In this document: in pieces, positions 1 through 10,384 of the stretch | How positions within the stretch are numbered: the stretch's first letter is position 1 | Layout: the number at the start of each line of letters is the position of its first letter | Assembly (NCBI RefSeq): GCF_040869045.1 | Contig: NC_090322.1 | Span: 78,267,675 to 78,331,674 of the forward strand | Direction of reading: 5' to 3' | Source: Eurosta solidaginis | Lineage: Eukaryota > Arthropoda > Insecta > Diptera > Tephritidae | DNA length: 64,000 nt | Position numbers and translations under genes: made by a program | The notes under the pieces: model-generated | Databases searched by the model: none | What the model was told of the DNA's origin: nothing | The model's input: the letters and a program-made list of their open reading frames with translations, nothing else

Positions 1-1500
1 CGCGGGTGTTTAGGCCGATGATATCAATGTCATCAGCATATGCCAGTAATTGCACGCTTTTATAGTATATTGTTCCAGTGCGGTTAAGTTCTGCAGCTAG
101 TATAATTTTCTCCAGCATCAAATTAAAGAAATCGCACGATAGGGGGTCACTCTGTCTGAAACCTCGTTTAGTTTCGAACGGCTCGGAGAGGTCCTTCCCA
201 ATTCTGACTGAGCTGATGGTGTTGCTCAACGTCAATTTGCACAGCCGTATAAGTTTTGCGGGGAAACCAAATTCAGACATAGCGGCATATAGGCAGCTCC
301 TTTTCGTGCTGTCGAAGGCGGCTTTAAAGTCGACGAAGAGGTGATGTGTGTCGATTCTCTTTTCACGGGTTTTTTCCAAGATTTGGCGCATTGTGAAAAT
401 CTGGTCGATGGTAGATTTACCAGGTCTGAAGCCGCACTGATAAGGTCCAATCAGCCGGTTCACGGTGGGCTTCAATCTTTCGCACAATACACTTGAAAGG
501 ACCTTATATGCGATATTAAGAAGGCTGATTCCACGATAGTTGGTGCATTTTGCAGTATCCCCCTTCTTGTTGACTGGGCAAAGAACACTTAGATTCCAAC
601 CGTCGGGCATGCTTTCGTCCGCCCATATTTTGCTAAGAAGCTGCTGCATGCGCCTTACCAACTCCTTGCCGCCGAACTTGAATAGCTCCGCAGGCAATCC
701 ATCAGCGCCCACGGCCTTGTTGTTTTTCATTCTGGTTATTGCTATTCTAACTTCGTCATAATCGGGCGGGGGGACATATATTCCATCATCATCGATTGCG
801 GGATCGGGTTCTTCAGCTCTGCGCGGTGAATTGCTGCCTCCATTTAGGAGAGCAGAGAAGTGTTCCCTCCATAATCTAAGCACTCTCTGGACATCAGTTA
901 CAAGGTCGCCGTTTTCATTCCTATAGGAGTTTGCCCCGGTCTTAAAGCCTTCCGTCTGTCGCCGTATTTTTTGGTAGAATTTTCGGGCGTTATTCCTGGT
1001 GGCTAGCAGCTCAAGCTCCTCGCACTCACGCCTTTCTGCTTCTGCTTTTTTCTTCCTGAAAAGGCGTCTCGCTTCCCTTTTCAACTCACGATAGCGTTCA
1101 CACACTCCTCTTGTCGCGCTTGTTTTAAACGTAGCCCTGCAGGCAGCGTCTTTTCTTTCGGTTGCAACGCGGCATTCTTCATCATACCAGTTGTTTTTTC
1201 GTGGCCGCCGGTAACCAATTTTTTCCTCGGCGGCAGTACGAAGTGCTTTGGAGATATGCTCCCACTGGAATACTTCAGGATGAGTTGTGCCCTCAGAGAG
1301 CAGGTGTGAGAGTCGAGTTGCGAAATCATTGGCAGTCTGTTGTGATTGAAGCTTTTCGACGTCTAGCTTTCCTTGTGTTTTTTGTTCCTTGTTTTTAGCC
1401 GCGTTGAGGCGGGTGCGTATTTTGGCTGCAACGAGATAATGGTCCGAATCGATGTTAGGTCCTCGGATCGTGCGCACATCTAAAACACTGGAGGCATGCC
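1..1500 (-). pseudogene. RTE linker and reverse transcriptase, frameshifted
   Basis: Minus-strand frames match, piece by piece, the linker and RT of the copy at 41300-42600. Recognisable parts are the basic linker (about 1000-1400), the finger region around 640-780 (VGADGLPAELFK-like) and the LSVLCPV and TNYRGISLLN motifs near 500-600. The FRPGKSTIDQIF motif lies near 410-450, the DFKAAFDSTKR box near 300-340, and YADD close to the left edge. No frame stays open through the domain, so it is a pseudogene. The window boundary removes the thumb and C-terminus. Confidence 0.75.
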
Positions 1501-1501
1501 G

Positions 1502-2224
1502 TCAGTCTATCACAACGTGATCGATCTGATTGCGAGTATTTCGATCAGGAGACAGCCATGTAGCTTGATGTATCTTTTTATGCATGAACCTCGTGCTTGA
1601 TATGACCATCTTTCGAGCACCGGCAAAGTCAATCAGCCTCAGTCCGTTAGGAGAAGTTTCATTGTGTAGGCTGAACTTTCCGACTGTAGGGCCAAAAACA
1701 CCTTCTTTGCCCACCCTGGCGTTAAAGTCGCCAAGCACGACTTTTATATCATGACGGGGGCAGCGCTCGTATGTGCGTTCTAATTGTTCATAAAAAGTGT
1801 CTTTCACCTCATCGTCTTTCTCCTCTGTCGGCGCATGGGCGCAGATGAATGATATATTAAAAAATTTTGCTTTTATTCGGATAGCGGCGAGACGCTCGTC
1901 CACAGGCGTGAACGCCAGCACTTGGCGACAAAGTCTCTCTCCCACCACGAATCCGACGCCGAAACTGCGCTTATTCGCATGGCCACTCCAATATATGTCA
2001 CAATTTTTGATCTTTCTTCCTTGCTTCGTCCAACGCATTTCTTGGATGGCGGTGATGTCAGATTTTGCTTTGCCGAGGACATCAACCAGCCGGGCATCTG
2101 CACCAATCCCGTTCAGGGAGCGGACGTTCCAGGTGCATGCCCTCAATTCATTGTCCTTCAAACGTTTGCCATGGTCGTCATCAATAGAGAGTGTATTTAT
2201 CCGAGGCTTGTTGTTATATTTCAT
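1502..2224 (-). pseudogene. RTE endonuclease (APE-type) N-terminal segment
   Basis: 240 residues starting MKYNNKPRIN. The segment is an apurinic-like endonuclease that nicks target DNA for target-primed reverse transcription. Visible APE motifs are TWNVRSLNG near residue 31, QEMRW near 62, LGDFNARVG near 164 and NQIDHVVID at the end. The frame stops at 1502-1504, where the second copy reads an acidic residue instead (GAC GAA there, GAC TGA here). This is a nonsense mutation in a longer APE-RT protein, not a natural end. The start matches that of the other copy. Flanking minus-strand frames down to position 1 carry the linker and RT. The copy is inactive. Confidence 0.85.
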
Positions 2225-2544
2225 TGGAGTATGGTTTTACGTGGCGGGTCCCAAGCCCAGCGCACAACCCGCTCAGCGGGGGTGAAAATATTACTTGGCA
2301 CGTTTATATAGCGAGCCGCTTGATCCAAGACAGACGCCCGCTAGCAGCCGCACCTAGAGGTGTACAGACGCTGCCGATGAAATCTCCCCCGGCTAGCCCT
2401 TAAACCGATTATGTCAGAGTGGCCTAGCCAGGTTGTCGCCTTCTCACATTAGCTACCCAGAGGATACTTGGCCGCAAGCGACCGGCAGTAGTGAGCTGCT
2501 TGAACCGCATGCAAAAGAATCGCTCTGGCCATTCCCAGGTGAAT

Positions 2545-3837
2545 GGCGGTCAGAAGCTTTCCCCACTTTCGTGGACTTCTACACACTACCTACAAACTTG
2601 ACGTATACTTTAATCAGCAAGTGGGGTTGCGATGGAAGCTCTGGCCATAGCACATATAAGCAAAAGTTTACATGCAGTTCTGACACTGATGAGTTTTTAT
2701 TTATATTTTCTTTCGTTCCTCTTCAATTACAGGATGAAAAAGGTAACATTGTTCCAACTAAATTTATTTTTTCTAAAGAAGCAAAAGATTTTATTGTCGT
2801 TGGAACGAACAAAGTTTTAAAGGAGATAAATGCGTTGTTGCCAATAAAGTATATGCTCGAAGAATACGAAGTTTCCGTAAATCACAATATGCTTCTAACA
2901 ATGATTGACGGAAAAGTTTGCAATGCTTTGACTGAAACTTCTTCCACACAAAAGTGTTATATTTGTGGTGCCACTCCAAAAGATATGAATAATGTGTTAC
3001 GGGACTTTACGCCTAACCGAGATAATCTTGGTTTTGGTTTGTCTTCTCTCCATGCACGGATAAGATGTTTTGAATGCTTGCTTCACATAAGTTATCGCTT
3101 CGAAGTAAAAAAATGGCAGCTTAGGAATGAGGCAGATAAAGAGAGTGTAAAGCTACGTTCCAACGAAATCCAGAATAAATTTAAAAGTGTACTTGGATTG
3201 ATAGTAGATAAACCAAAACCAGGTTTCGGCAATACCAATGACGGCAACACTGCTGGTGGGTTTTTCGAAAATTCTGAGGCTAGTGCTGAGATTACGGGAT
3301 TGGATGTAACGTTCATCAACAGATTCGACACTCTCCTTCGCACATTAGCATCTGGGTACAATATAATTATCCAAAGATTTGAAAAATTTGCGGTCGAGAA
3401 TAAAAAACTATACATAGATCTCTATCCATGGTTTAATATGCCTGTTAAAGTTCATAAAATCTTAGTGCATAGTACTGATATTATAAAATCAGCAATTTTA
3501 CCTATTGGTCAACTTTCTGAGGAAGCACAGGAAGCCCGTAACAAAGATTTGAGACTATTCAGGGATGATAACACACAAAAGCAGTCGCGTGAAGCCACGA
3601 ATAGAGATCTTATGAATATGTTGCTTATAACATCGGATCCTTTAGTTAACAGTTATTAGGGAAATACCTAAGAAAAAATTTAAAAGTCTGACTTCAGAAG
3701 TCTTAAATTTACTGTCCCCCGATAATGTTGAGGAGTCAATAAATACCCCAGTTGTTTCAAGCTTTCACAGTAGTGTTGCTGATGCTCATGACTATTCCAC
3801 AAGTGCCTCATCGAATGAAAGTGATGATAGCGAATAA
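2545..3837 (+). pseudogene. Transib transposase, catalytic core, one frameshift
   Basis: Cut-and-paste transposase of the RAG1/Transib family. All three acidic catalytic positions can be read. The first D is in WGCDGSSGHS (about 2628-2660). The second D is in NTNDGNTAGGFF (about 3230-3265). The E is in LSEEAQEARNK (about 3510-3545). Between the first two lies a zinc-binding CYICG motif (about 2958), followed by an FGLSSLHARIRCFECLL segment like the RAG1 ZnH2 region. The first frame stops at 3659 (SDPLVNSY). The neighbouring frame carries on after about 3645 through an acidic serine-rich tail to tandem TAA codons at 3835-3840, so one small indel breaks the C-terminus. The first about 40 codons of the open frame (2433-2560) belong to RTE-like flank, so the frame's ATG is not the natural start. 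Confidence 0.8.
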
Positions 3838-4006
3838 TAACATAATTATAAAAGATAACCTACCCTATAACTTTTTGTTGGGTCAGGTTTTATTTAATTT
3901 AAATCTATTGTCTTTTCTACTTTGTATGATACTTTACTTTTAAGTTTTTGTAATAAGTAATTTTCACATAATTAATTTAATTATTTACATTGTTATTATT
4001 ATTATT
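2560..4006 (+). mobile_element. Transib DNA transposon, 5'-truncated
   Basis: Carries the catalytic core of a Transib transposase, the superfamily related to vertebrate RAG1. The 5' part is missing: the RTE 5' end abuts it. An AT-rich 3' UTR follows the stop (3838-4006), where a PIF-like element (4007-4909) has inserted. 4910-5008 is probably the displaced continuation of the Transib 3' UTR. I could not find either Transib terminal inverted repeat (expected to begin CACWRTG), so the true ends are unknown. Confidence 0.8.
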
Positions 4007-4909
4007 CAGATTAATTCTAAATATTCTCGCGGAATTTTGTTCTCGCGGATTTTTTTATTCCCGCGGAAAAATTCCTCCAATTCTTTTCTCCTAGGGAGAA
4101 GAAAAATTGGGGAATAGGAATTTCGAATTTTCGAAGTCAGCTGTTTTGTCAATTGAAATTTCGTTGCGCATTTCTTATTTTGTTTAAAAAATTGAAAAGT
4201 TTTATTATTGTTGCGAATTTGTTTGAAATTAAGATATAAGGTATAAACAATGCACATTATTGCATTTCATGTGGTATTCACTGAAATGAGTAATGAATTG
4301 GTGCCACAGCAACAACAGAGGAGCATAAGAATAAGAAGGCGGGATAACACAAATCCGCCGGAGTTGCCTGCTTTCATTCTGCAAAGCAATTTTCTGGCGG
4401 CCACGTCGAGTTGAGTTCGCCATATGTCAAAATCTAATTAAGCCTTCTTAAAAAATCCTTGCGCAATTTCTGGATGGCTGCATCAAATATACAAAGAGCT
4501 CTTCCGTTGCTTATGATATACTTTTCGTCTTAAAATAAAGAATATTGTGGTTGTTGTTGTTGTTGTAATAACAGTGAGAATATTGTGGTAGAATGTAAAT
4601 ATATATTTTAGTACAAATTTGTACAAATAAGTGTTCTTTCTTTAAATAACGAATTTCCTTTAACTATTTTGATGCATTCCCTTTAATTTAACTAGTGAAA
4701 AAACTCCTATGAAATGGCAAAGAAATCTCCCTCTCCCTCACATTCATAATACCTACTTTTCTCCCATAACCGGTTTCCTCTTTTTCGAACATTGTTCAGA
4801 ATAGGAGGAAAGGGAGAAGTGAAAAAACTCACAAGGAATTTTTATTTAGAATACGAGGAATGGGAGAAGGGAAAAAACTCGCACGGAATTTTCGTTTAGA
4901 ATTGGGCTG
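4007..4909 (+). mobile_element. PIF/Harbinger-like non-autonomous element, copy 1
   Basis: 903 bp. The ends are short inverted repeats of the form CAG..CAATTCTAAA: CAGATTAATTCTAAAT on the left, and the right end reversed reads CAGCCCAATTCTAAACG. The flanks carry the 3 bp duplication ATT (4004-4006 and 4910-4912). A second copy lies inverted at 16901-17794. Short minus-strand frames (e.g. 4229-4423, MANSTRRGRQKIALQ) are not recognisable as a transposase. The interior near the right end contains a short tandem duplication (AAAAAACTC.CA.GGAATTTT.GTTTAGAAT twice). The superfamily is inferred from the TSD length only. Confidence 0.6.
4551..4576 (-). mobile_element. 26 bp LINE-tail insertion with 12 bp TSD
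   Basis: A (TTG)5 run followed by TAATAACAGTG, bounded on both sides by AGAATATTGTGG (4539-4550 and 4577-4588). The insert matches, in minus orientation, the 3' tail of the CAA-tailed LINE family (e.g. 28268 onwards). The same insert with the same TSD is in the inverted element copy at 17221-17270, so it entered the parent element before that element spread. Confidence 0.7.
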
Positions 4910-5010
4910 ATTGTAATTTACTTTTACATTCCTGACTGGTACTATAAAATAATTTTGTAAAAATTGTAGTGCCAGGATAAATACTCAAATAAATACAAAA
5001 TATGTATGTA

Positions 5011-5417
5011 CAGTCACTCACATAAATAAGTAGACACCCCTATTTGGACAATTATTACAATTTTCGCTTTCGCAAATTTATTTTAACTAATTTCCCATAA
5101 GAAAATTTGTCACGAGCTATAACAAAAACTAAATTATATTTAAAAAATGTTTGAAAAATTCGACGAATTTTCATATTTTAACTAATTTCCCATAAGAAAA
5201 TTTGTCACGATCTATAACAAAAACTAAATTATATTTAAAAAATGTTTGAAAAATTCGACCAATTTTCATAAAAAATTAAAATTTTTTTTTCCGAATTTTT
5301 AGAATTTTTTTAGTGTTTTTAGATTTGTAGTTCATTCAATTTAAGTACAATAAAGTAATATTCTTAAGTCCTTTATATTTTTTTTGGATATATGTCACTT
5401 ATTCACATGAATTACTG
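5011..5417. mobile_element. Tc1/mariner-like MITE
   Basis: 407 bp with imperfect inverted ends: CAGTCACTCACATAAATAAG on the left, and the right end reversed reads CAGTAATTCATGTGAATAAG. TA dinucleotides flank both sides (5009-5010 and 5418-5419), as expected for Tc1/mariner insertion. No coding capacity. The interior holds a direct duplication of about 95 bp. Confidence 0.75.
5082..5271. repeat. about 95 bp direct tandem duplication inside the MITE
   Basis: The segment beginning TTTTAACTAATTTCCCATAA occurs twice in a row, near 5082-5176 and 5177-5271, with only a few differences (for example CACGAGC versus CACGATC). It lies wholly inside the Tc1-like MITE. Confidence 0.8.
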
Positions 5418-5432
5418 TATATGAAATAAGCA

Positions 5433-5842
5433 ACCCCAGCGGGTTAGGGGATCAGAATATACCCGCGGTAGGTATGCCTGTCGTAAGAGGCGACTAAAAT
5501 ACCAGATTCAAGGGGCTGTGTAGCGCAACCTTTCAGGTTGCCAGCGCAAAATATAGCTTCTCCAAACCCAATTGTCAACCTCACCTATCCGCGGCGAATC
5601 CTGTTTCACTAACAGACGAGGCTCTGGCGACCCCAAGCTCCTCATGGAACTTGGAGGTAGGGAGGGAGGGAATGGCCTGAAGGTTTAATGTGGCCACATA
5701 AGTCGTTCCCGAGATGGTCGGGCTAGCACCTTAATGGTGCTATGGCACCGGAGCGTAGCGGATTTGTATCCGGCAAAGGACCATCACATCGATAACACTC
5801 CCCAAAGCCTTCGGGGAGCAACCTTATCGCTACAACAACAAC
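5433..5842 (+). mobile_element. CAA-tailed SINE, copy S1 (complete)
   Basis: 410 bp, starting ACCCCAGCGGGTTAGGGG and ending GCTACAACAACAAC. It is flanked by a 12 bp TSD with one mismatch: ATGAAATAAGCA at 5421-5432 and ATGAAGTAAGCA at 5843-5854. No coding capacity. Related copies are at 7603-8013, 22342-22505, 22617-22921 and 32431-32830. Its 3' end matches that of the LINE at 28268-32324, so the LINE probably mobilises it. I did not find convincing Pol III A and B boxes, so the origin of the head is unknown. Confidence 0.85.
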
Positions 5843-5994
5843 ATGAAGTAAGCAAATGTATGCATATGAAGTAAAATTTTGGAAAAAAATTAAAAAAAAG
5901 AACATATGGCTGAAAAAAATGACCTAGTTGTAATAAATGACTGCATATGAAACGGAAAATCTCATAAAATAATTTTGTCCAGCTAGCTTGTTCT

Positions 5995-6335
5995 ACACGA
6001 AACACTGTGCGCTTGCTCGCAGCAGACTTATCAAATTTTCCGCATTATAGAACTCCCAGCTAGTTACGGTGCCGAATTTCCTCATTTTGACAAATTTTGT
6101 TGTTGGTATCTTGAAATGTATTGTCTCGTGATCCGAAATTCTATGATCACTCAAATTTTCAGTTAGTATTTCGTCGTTATTACTAAACAGTAAATCAATT
6201 TTTGTAGCTGAGTACTCAGTTATTCTCGTATTGAAAGTGATCCTCTGCAACATAGCCATTTGCGCAAATAAACTTGTCTGTTTTGAGTATGTTGACGATA
6301 CATTCATATTTATGTTGAAATCCCCCATCATTATA
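5995..6335 (-). pseudogene. LINE endonuclease fragment (jockey-like)
   Basis: A 112-residue minus-strand frame begins MMGDFNIN, the APE motif that follows a run of hydrophobic residues. It also contains an IDLLF..N segment and SDHETIHF, the final histidine motif of APE endonucleases. Only the C-terminal half of the domain is present; no RT follows on either side. Its source element is not otherwise in the window. Confidence 0.65.
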
Positions 6336-6789
6336 TTATTTTCTGATTCCTTTACATATTCAGTGATGATTCTTTTTATAAATACTTTACTGTATCATAA
6401 TTTACTTTCTTCTATAAATACCATACTGTAACACCACCTATGTAGCTATGTAGTTACCATTACTATTGTTAGAACATTTTAATTAAAACATTACAAAAAA
6501 AAACATTTATTACATTTACTAAGGGCCACAGTTGGACAAAAAACAAACTTTAAAACTATTCATAACAATTTCGGAAAAATTTAAACAACGTGATATCAGG
6601 ACGGACAAGGCGACATCTGTTTCGATTATACCTTGTAAATCTCTTCAAAGGATTTTTCTTCCGGGAGTGGGATTTGAACCCGCATCAATCTCACTGTCAT
6701 TAGAGTAATTGATTATGCATTTGTTCGTTTTTAGATAGTCTTTCCCTATTATACCGCCCGAAGGAATATTGAAGTTGTCATTGACAACG
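6336..6789. other. No gene; possible tRNA-derived piece
   Basis: AT-rich sequence. On the minus strand near 6665-6695, GCGGGTTCAAATCCCACTCC reads like a T-arm with a Pol III B box, as in tRNA-derived SINEs. I see no A box at the right distance and no cloverleaf. Nothing else recognised. Confidence 0.3.
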
Positions 6790-7347
6790 TGAAGAGTTAA
6801 AGGAACAAATATTTGATGCTATTATACTTGTACTAACTGTGCCTAGTGTTGTTACCGTGTCTGTTGTTAAGCTTGTTATATTTATTACGTTATTGTTATC
6901 TACTGTTACTTCGCTTGCCAAACTAGAAATTTTTATTAATGGAATGTCTGCCTGTGAGTCGACTAGAAAAGAACATATTTTATGTGAATTGTTACAAGCG
7001 ACTTCGACGAAGTCGGAAAAATTTAAATTTAGACGATTGAGAAGTATTTAGTCGAATTGCTCCTGCTTCCTCAGTATTCGCGCCTGAAGGGCTTCGGCGT
7101 TTAAAGAACGAATATTGGCAGAATTTTTAGTATTCGAACGTTGGTGATTTGAATTTCTACTATTTTTTGGTCGATTGCTATTACTATTACTGTTATTGTT
7201 GTAGTTTTTAGACCTATTGTTGTTTCTATTATAACTGGTATTGCGAAAATTGGTATTATTGCTTTGCCTGTTTGTATTTCCATTGAGTCTAAAATTATTG
7301 TTATTATACCTGAAGTTGCTGCGACCTCTAAAGTTTCCACGTAAACT
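6790..7347 (-). pseudogene. Gypsy-type LTR element scrap: gag tail and protease start
   Basis: Minus strand. The upstream part (7048 to about 7347) encodes a very asparagine-rich, arginine-containing tail, as in gag proteins of some gypsy-group elements. After a stop the same frame continues with CSFLVDSQADIPLIKISSL (about 6900-6965), which looks like the start of an aspartic protease with the active-site D. The rest of pol is absent. The longer 127-residue frame starts in the neighbouring jockey fragment, so its ATG is not meaningful. The Asn-rich tract could be mistaken for a host prion-like protein, but the protease-like sequence downstream argues for gag. Confidence 0.55.
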
Positions 7348-7588
7348 AGATCTTATTGGGCGTGACCGTAACGCTAACACACTCCTGTGTGTCGAAATCG
7401 AAAGCTGTAAGTCTCGTCCGTTTGTCGCCACATCAGGGGTTCCTCAAGAAGTATTGTTGGCCCTCTCCTGTTTGTTCTGTTCATCAATGATATAGGTTTC
7501 TGCATTAAGTATTCTAGTTTTCTTCTGTACGCTGATGACCTTAAGCTTTTTCGCAAAATTAATGGCCCATCTGATTCCGCACTTCTGC
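7348..7588 (+). pseudogene. Jockey-like LINE RT fragment, part 1
   Basis: Plus-strand reading gives TSGVPQ, then after a frameshift a GPLLFVLFINDI motif, and LLYADDLKLF near 7520-7550. These are the RT core motifs of jockey-superfamily LINEs, with YADD intact. It begins in the middle of the RT domain beside a gypsy scrap, and a SINE at 7603-8013 interrupts it. The C-terminal part resumes at 8028. Confidence 0.75.
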
Positions 7589-7602
7589 AGAACGACCTTC
7601 AT

Positions 7603-8013
7603 GTGTTGTTGTTGTAGCGATAAGGTTGCTCCCCGAAGGCTTTGGGGAGTGTTATCGATGTGATGGTCCTTTGCCGGATACAGATCCGATACGCTCCGGT
7701 AACACAGCACCATTAAGGGGGCTAGCCCGACCATCTCGGGAACGATTTATATGGCCACATTAAACCTTCAGGCCATCCCTCCCTCCCCACCCCCAAGTTC
7801 CATTAGGAGCTTGGCGTCGTCAGAGCCTCATCTGTTGGTGAAATAGGATTCGCCGCGGATAGGTGAGGTTGACAATTGGGTTTGGAGAAGCTATATATTG
7901 CGCTGGCAACCTGAAGGGTTGCGCTACACAGCCCCTTGAATCTGATATTTTAGTCGCCTCTTATGACAGGCATACCTACCGCGGGTATATTCTTACCCCT
8001 AACCCGCTGGGGA
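7603..8013 (-). mobile_element. CAA-tailed SINE, copy S2 (complete)
   Basis: 411 bp in minus orientation: the TTG-rich tail is at the left and the CCGCTGGGG end at the right. A perfect 14 bp TSD, AGAACGACCTTCAT, flanks it (7589-7602 and 8014-8027). It interrupts a jockey-like RT, which continues on the far side. It aligns over its whole length with copy S1. Confidence 0.9.
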
Positions 8014-8027
8014 AGAACGACCTTCAT

Positions 8028-8862
8028 AATCTTGCTAACCTATTTTATAATGTTAAAAAATGCTGCTTTATGTCTTTTTCTTAGTCCCCTAGCTCTCTTT
8101 CATCTTCCTACGATATTTTATTTATTTTATTTAATTTCTATTTTACGCACCACATCTGTTATGTGCTTCCAAAGGCTTATAGTATCTTGCTTTCCTTCGT
8201 AGTTATGCAAAAAACTTTGAGGATCCTTATACCAGAAAATCTCTATATATTTCTTTTTCAAAATTAGAGTATGCCTCTATCAGTTGGAATCCTTTATATA
8301 GCTGTCACTCAGCGAGAATAGAAAGGGTTCAAAGAAAGTTTGTCCGCTTTGGTCTAAGTGCCCTCAATTTTTTTTTTACCCAATTCCCTCTTATCTCGCA
8401 CGGTGTAAACTTATCAATCTGTAACCACATGAAACAAGGAGGGTTCTCCAGTTGCTCATGTTAGTTGATGACCTAATCTCTGGCTCTCTTGAGTGTCCAC
8501 CTCCCCTTGAAAAGATATCGTTTAACGTACCTGGTAGATGCCTTCGCTTCTTTTTACCTTTTTATTTGCGTGCTTGTAGAGCCAATTATTTCCAATTTAA
8601 CCCTATTTTCCGTGCTCTGTCGGAATTTAAAAAGCTCTCTAAGATTCAAAATATTGATTTCTCCACATCGAGAGATGCTTTCAAATCATCCATTCATTTA
8701 ACTACTTTTTGAAATTTTTATATTTTATTTTTAATTTAAGTTCACTTTCTATGCATGCTTTTTAAGTGTTTTGTTCTAAGTACTCAGTCTTAATATATTT
8801 GTACCTAGTATGTAAGATCATTGATCATAGATCGAATAAATTAAACTAAACTATTGTTCTTT
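8028..8862 (+). pseudogene. Jockey-like LINE, C-terminal part and 3' end
   Basis: Continuation of the element interrupted by the SINE. Frames are broken at first. 8452-8712 then encodes a C-terminus (DDLISGSLECPPPLEKISFN) that resembles the LDLIxGxxDSxxLLxxLxFxVP block of the jockey-like element at 50390-51141. The AT-rich 3' UTR ends near 8862 in AATAAATTAAACTAAAC. Much of the RT between YADD and the C-terminal block is degraded or missing. Confidence 0.65.
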
Positions 8863-8960
8863 GACCTTTTTTGAAGGCTACCTGGTGCTGGTAGATATGA
8901 CCTTTTGCCAGCGCAAACCACATAATGCGCTTTGCTATGTCTTTTTCCATAACTTTACTT

Positions 8961-9581
8961 TAGAGTTGGGTCGTTTCGTTCTGAACTTGTTCAATTGAAC
9001 GGGTCTCTCAATTGAACAAGTGAACTAGATCTTCGATTTCTGTTCTATTTGTTCTTTTAGTTCTTTTTCTCTTCTCGTTCGTGAACATTGTAAATTCATA
9101 CATTTATATGTACGTAGAATTTCACAGTGAACACGAATGTCGATGATCCCACTTACACTAAAGATATGTATGTGTGGCACTGCTACAAAAAGATATGTTT
9201 GGACTATTTATGAAAAACATCTTTTGCAAGAAACTAATTATTACATTTATTAAACTTGAAAAGTTCACATTTACAATATGTTTCTGTACTCTTTCAACTT
9301 CCTGGATCTTCCGAAATTTGTAACTTTTTTTGAAGTTAATTACACATATGTATATATATTAAATTATTTATTTATAGCACATTTAAATATACCTACACAA
9401 AGCATTGCTGCATACACACCCCCATCTATACTTGTTGACTTTTTTTCGTGGGTGTGAGCAGCAGTGAACAAATTTGCTTGAAAAAAAAAGGAACAGATGA
9501 ACAAAAAGAACAACTTGGTCGTTCATCAGAAAAATAACGAAAGAACCGAATCTCTGAAATGAACGAAAAAGCACAACTCTA
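8961..9581. mobile_element. hAT-type MITE with 8 bp TSD
   Basis: 621 bp. The left end reads TAGAGTTGGGTCGTTTCGTT and the right end reversed reads TAGAGTTGTGCTTTTTCGTT. The flanks carry a perfect 8 bp duplication, CTTTACTT (8953-8960 and 9582-9589), as hAT transposases produce. No coding capacity. The 600 bp interior is AT-rich with repeated GTTC/GAAC motifs near both ends. Confidence 0.8.
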
Positions 9582-9589
9582 CTTTACTT

Positions 9590-9856
9590 AGACAAGGGAG
9601 GAGGGCTATTAGCCTGTAACCGGCTACACTAGTTGCGCATTGATTATCTTTGGGAATCGGAGGGACAATGGAATTTTCCAAGTATGCGGAAGTACTGCTA
9701 ATGAAATATGTTAAAAAACTGACTGTTGGGGTAAGGCGGAGGTGGCATGTGGCATGCTGGCAAGCCCCTGCTAGCTCGTCGGGTGGGGTGAGTTCTTGCT
9801 CACCAACCTTACCTACAGTTATATACATAAAAAGGAGAGTTCATGCATGAAATGTA
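9590..9856. other. Unassigned spacer
   Basis: About 270 bp of moderately GC-rich sequence between the hAT MITE and the BEL element. I recognise no gene, repeat copy or RNA in it. Confidence 0.5.
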
Positions 9857-9861
9857 TGAGA

Positions 9862-10277
9862 TGTTCATAACTGTATATCAGAAAAACATTTATTAATATG
9901 CAGTTCTTTGGTGACTGAAAACACTTGTATGACCAGTTTACTGTTGGTCGATTTACGTTCTGATTTATTTTACCTTTTAGTGTATACAAAGTACCTATAT
10001 TACTCTCTCTAAGGTTCATTGGTATGCGTTGAACATTTGCGCTAATACTTATCTACATATATACATATCATAGACAGAGAAATTTGCTCTTTAGTTGGTT
10101 ACGCAGAGTTCTGTGGCTGTGAAAGTAGCCTTTTCGTGATGTGATGTAGCCAAGTTCTTCACATTAGAAACTGTCAAATGCAAAAAGCAGTGGTGACACG
10201 GATATACGTAACCAAAACAAACTAGAGCAATTAAAATTGTAAGTTCATCAGGAATTGAGTGGTTGCAGATTCGTCCA
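9862..10277 (-). repeat. BEL 3' LTR
   Basis: 416 bp, starting TGGACGAATC and ending ATGAACA in the sense direction. It aligns with the 5' LTR at 16017-16448 but lacks a stretch of about 20 bp (the repeated TTTACTGTG/TTCACTTGTG segment) and has scattered substitutions. The divergence shows that the insertion is not recent. Confidence 0.92.
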
Positions 10278-10384
10278 TGCTCCTCCCAATACTGCTTTTG
10301 TGCAGTATTGTATTCATTGTGATTGTTGGAAATTTTTGTGTTGTGGCTACTTTCGGTAAATTAAATGCGAAAGCGTGTGTTGAT

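Larger units (their letters stand above)
1..2430 (-). mobile_element. RTE-clade LINE, copy 1 (3' end outside window)
   Basis: A non-LTR retrotransposon read on the minus strand: 5' UTR near 2225-2430, endonuclease 1502-2224 and RT domain from about 1100 down to the left edge. It is nearly identical in layout to the copy at 40359-43374, so the two define the family. The window edge cuts the RT just after the YADD box (minus strand, near 30-45). This copy keeps the bases after YADD that the second copy has lost. The RT half is broken into short frames. The 5' limit is uncertain: the second copy starts at the equivalent of 2279, but the GC-rich sequence to about 2430 looks like a longer 5' UTR. 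RTE is assigned from the one-ORF APE-RT layout, the RT style and the AAGT-type tail of the second copy. Confidence 0.85.

Noticed and set aside
6665..6695. tRNA gene on the minus strand
   Set aside because: Only the T-arm is convincing; no D-arm at the right distance.
7048..7431. 127-residue Asn-rich frame as a host prion-like protein
   Set aside because: The same phase continues after a stop into a protease-like DSQADIPLIKISS segment, so a gypsy gag tail is more likely. The N-terminal residues overlap a jockey fragment on the other strand.
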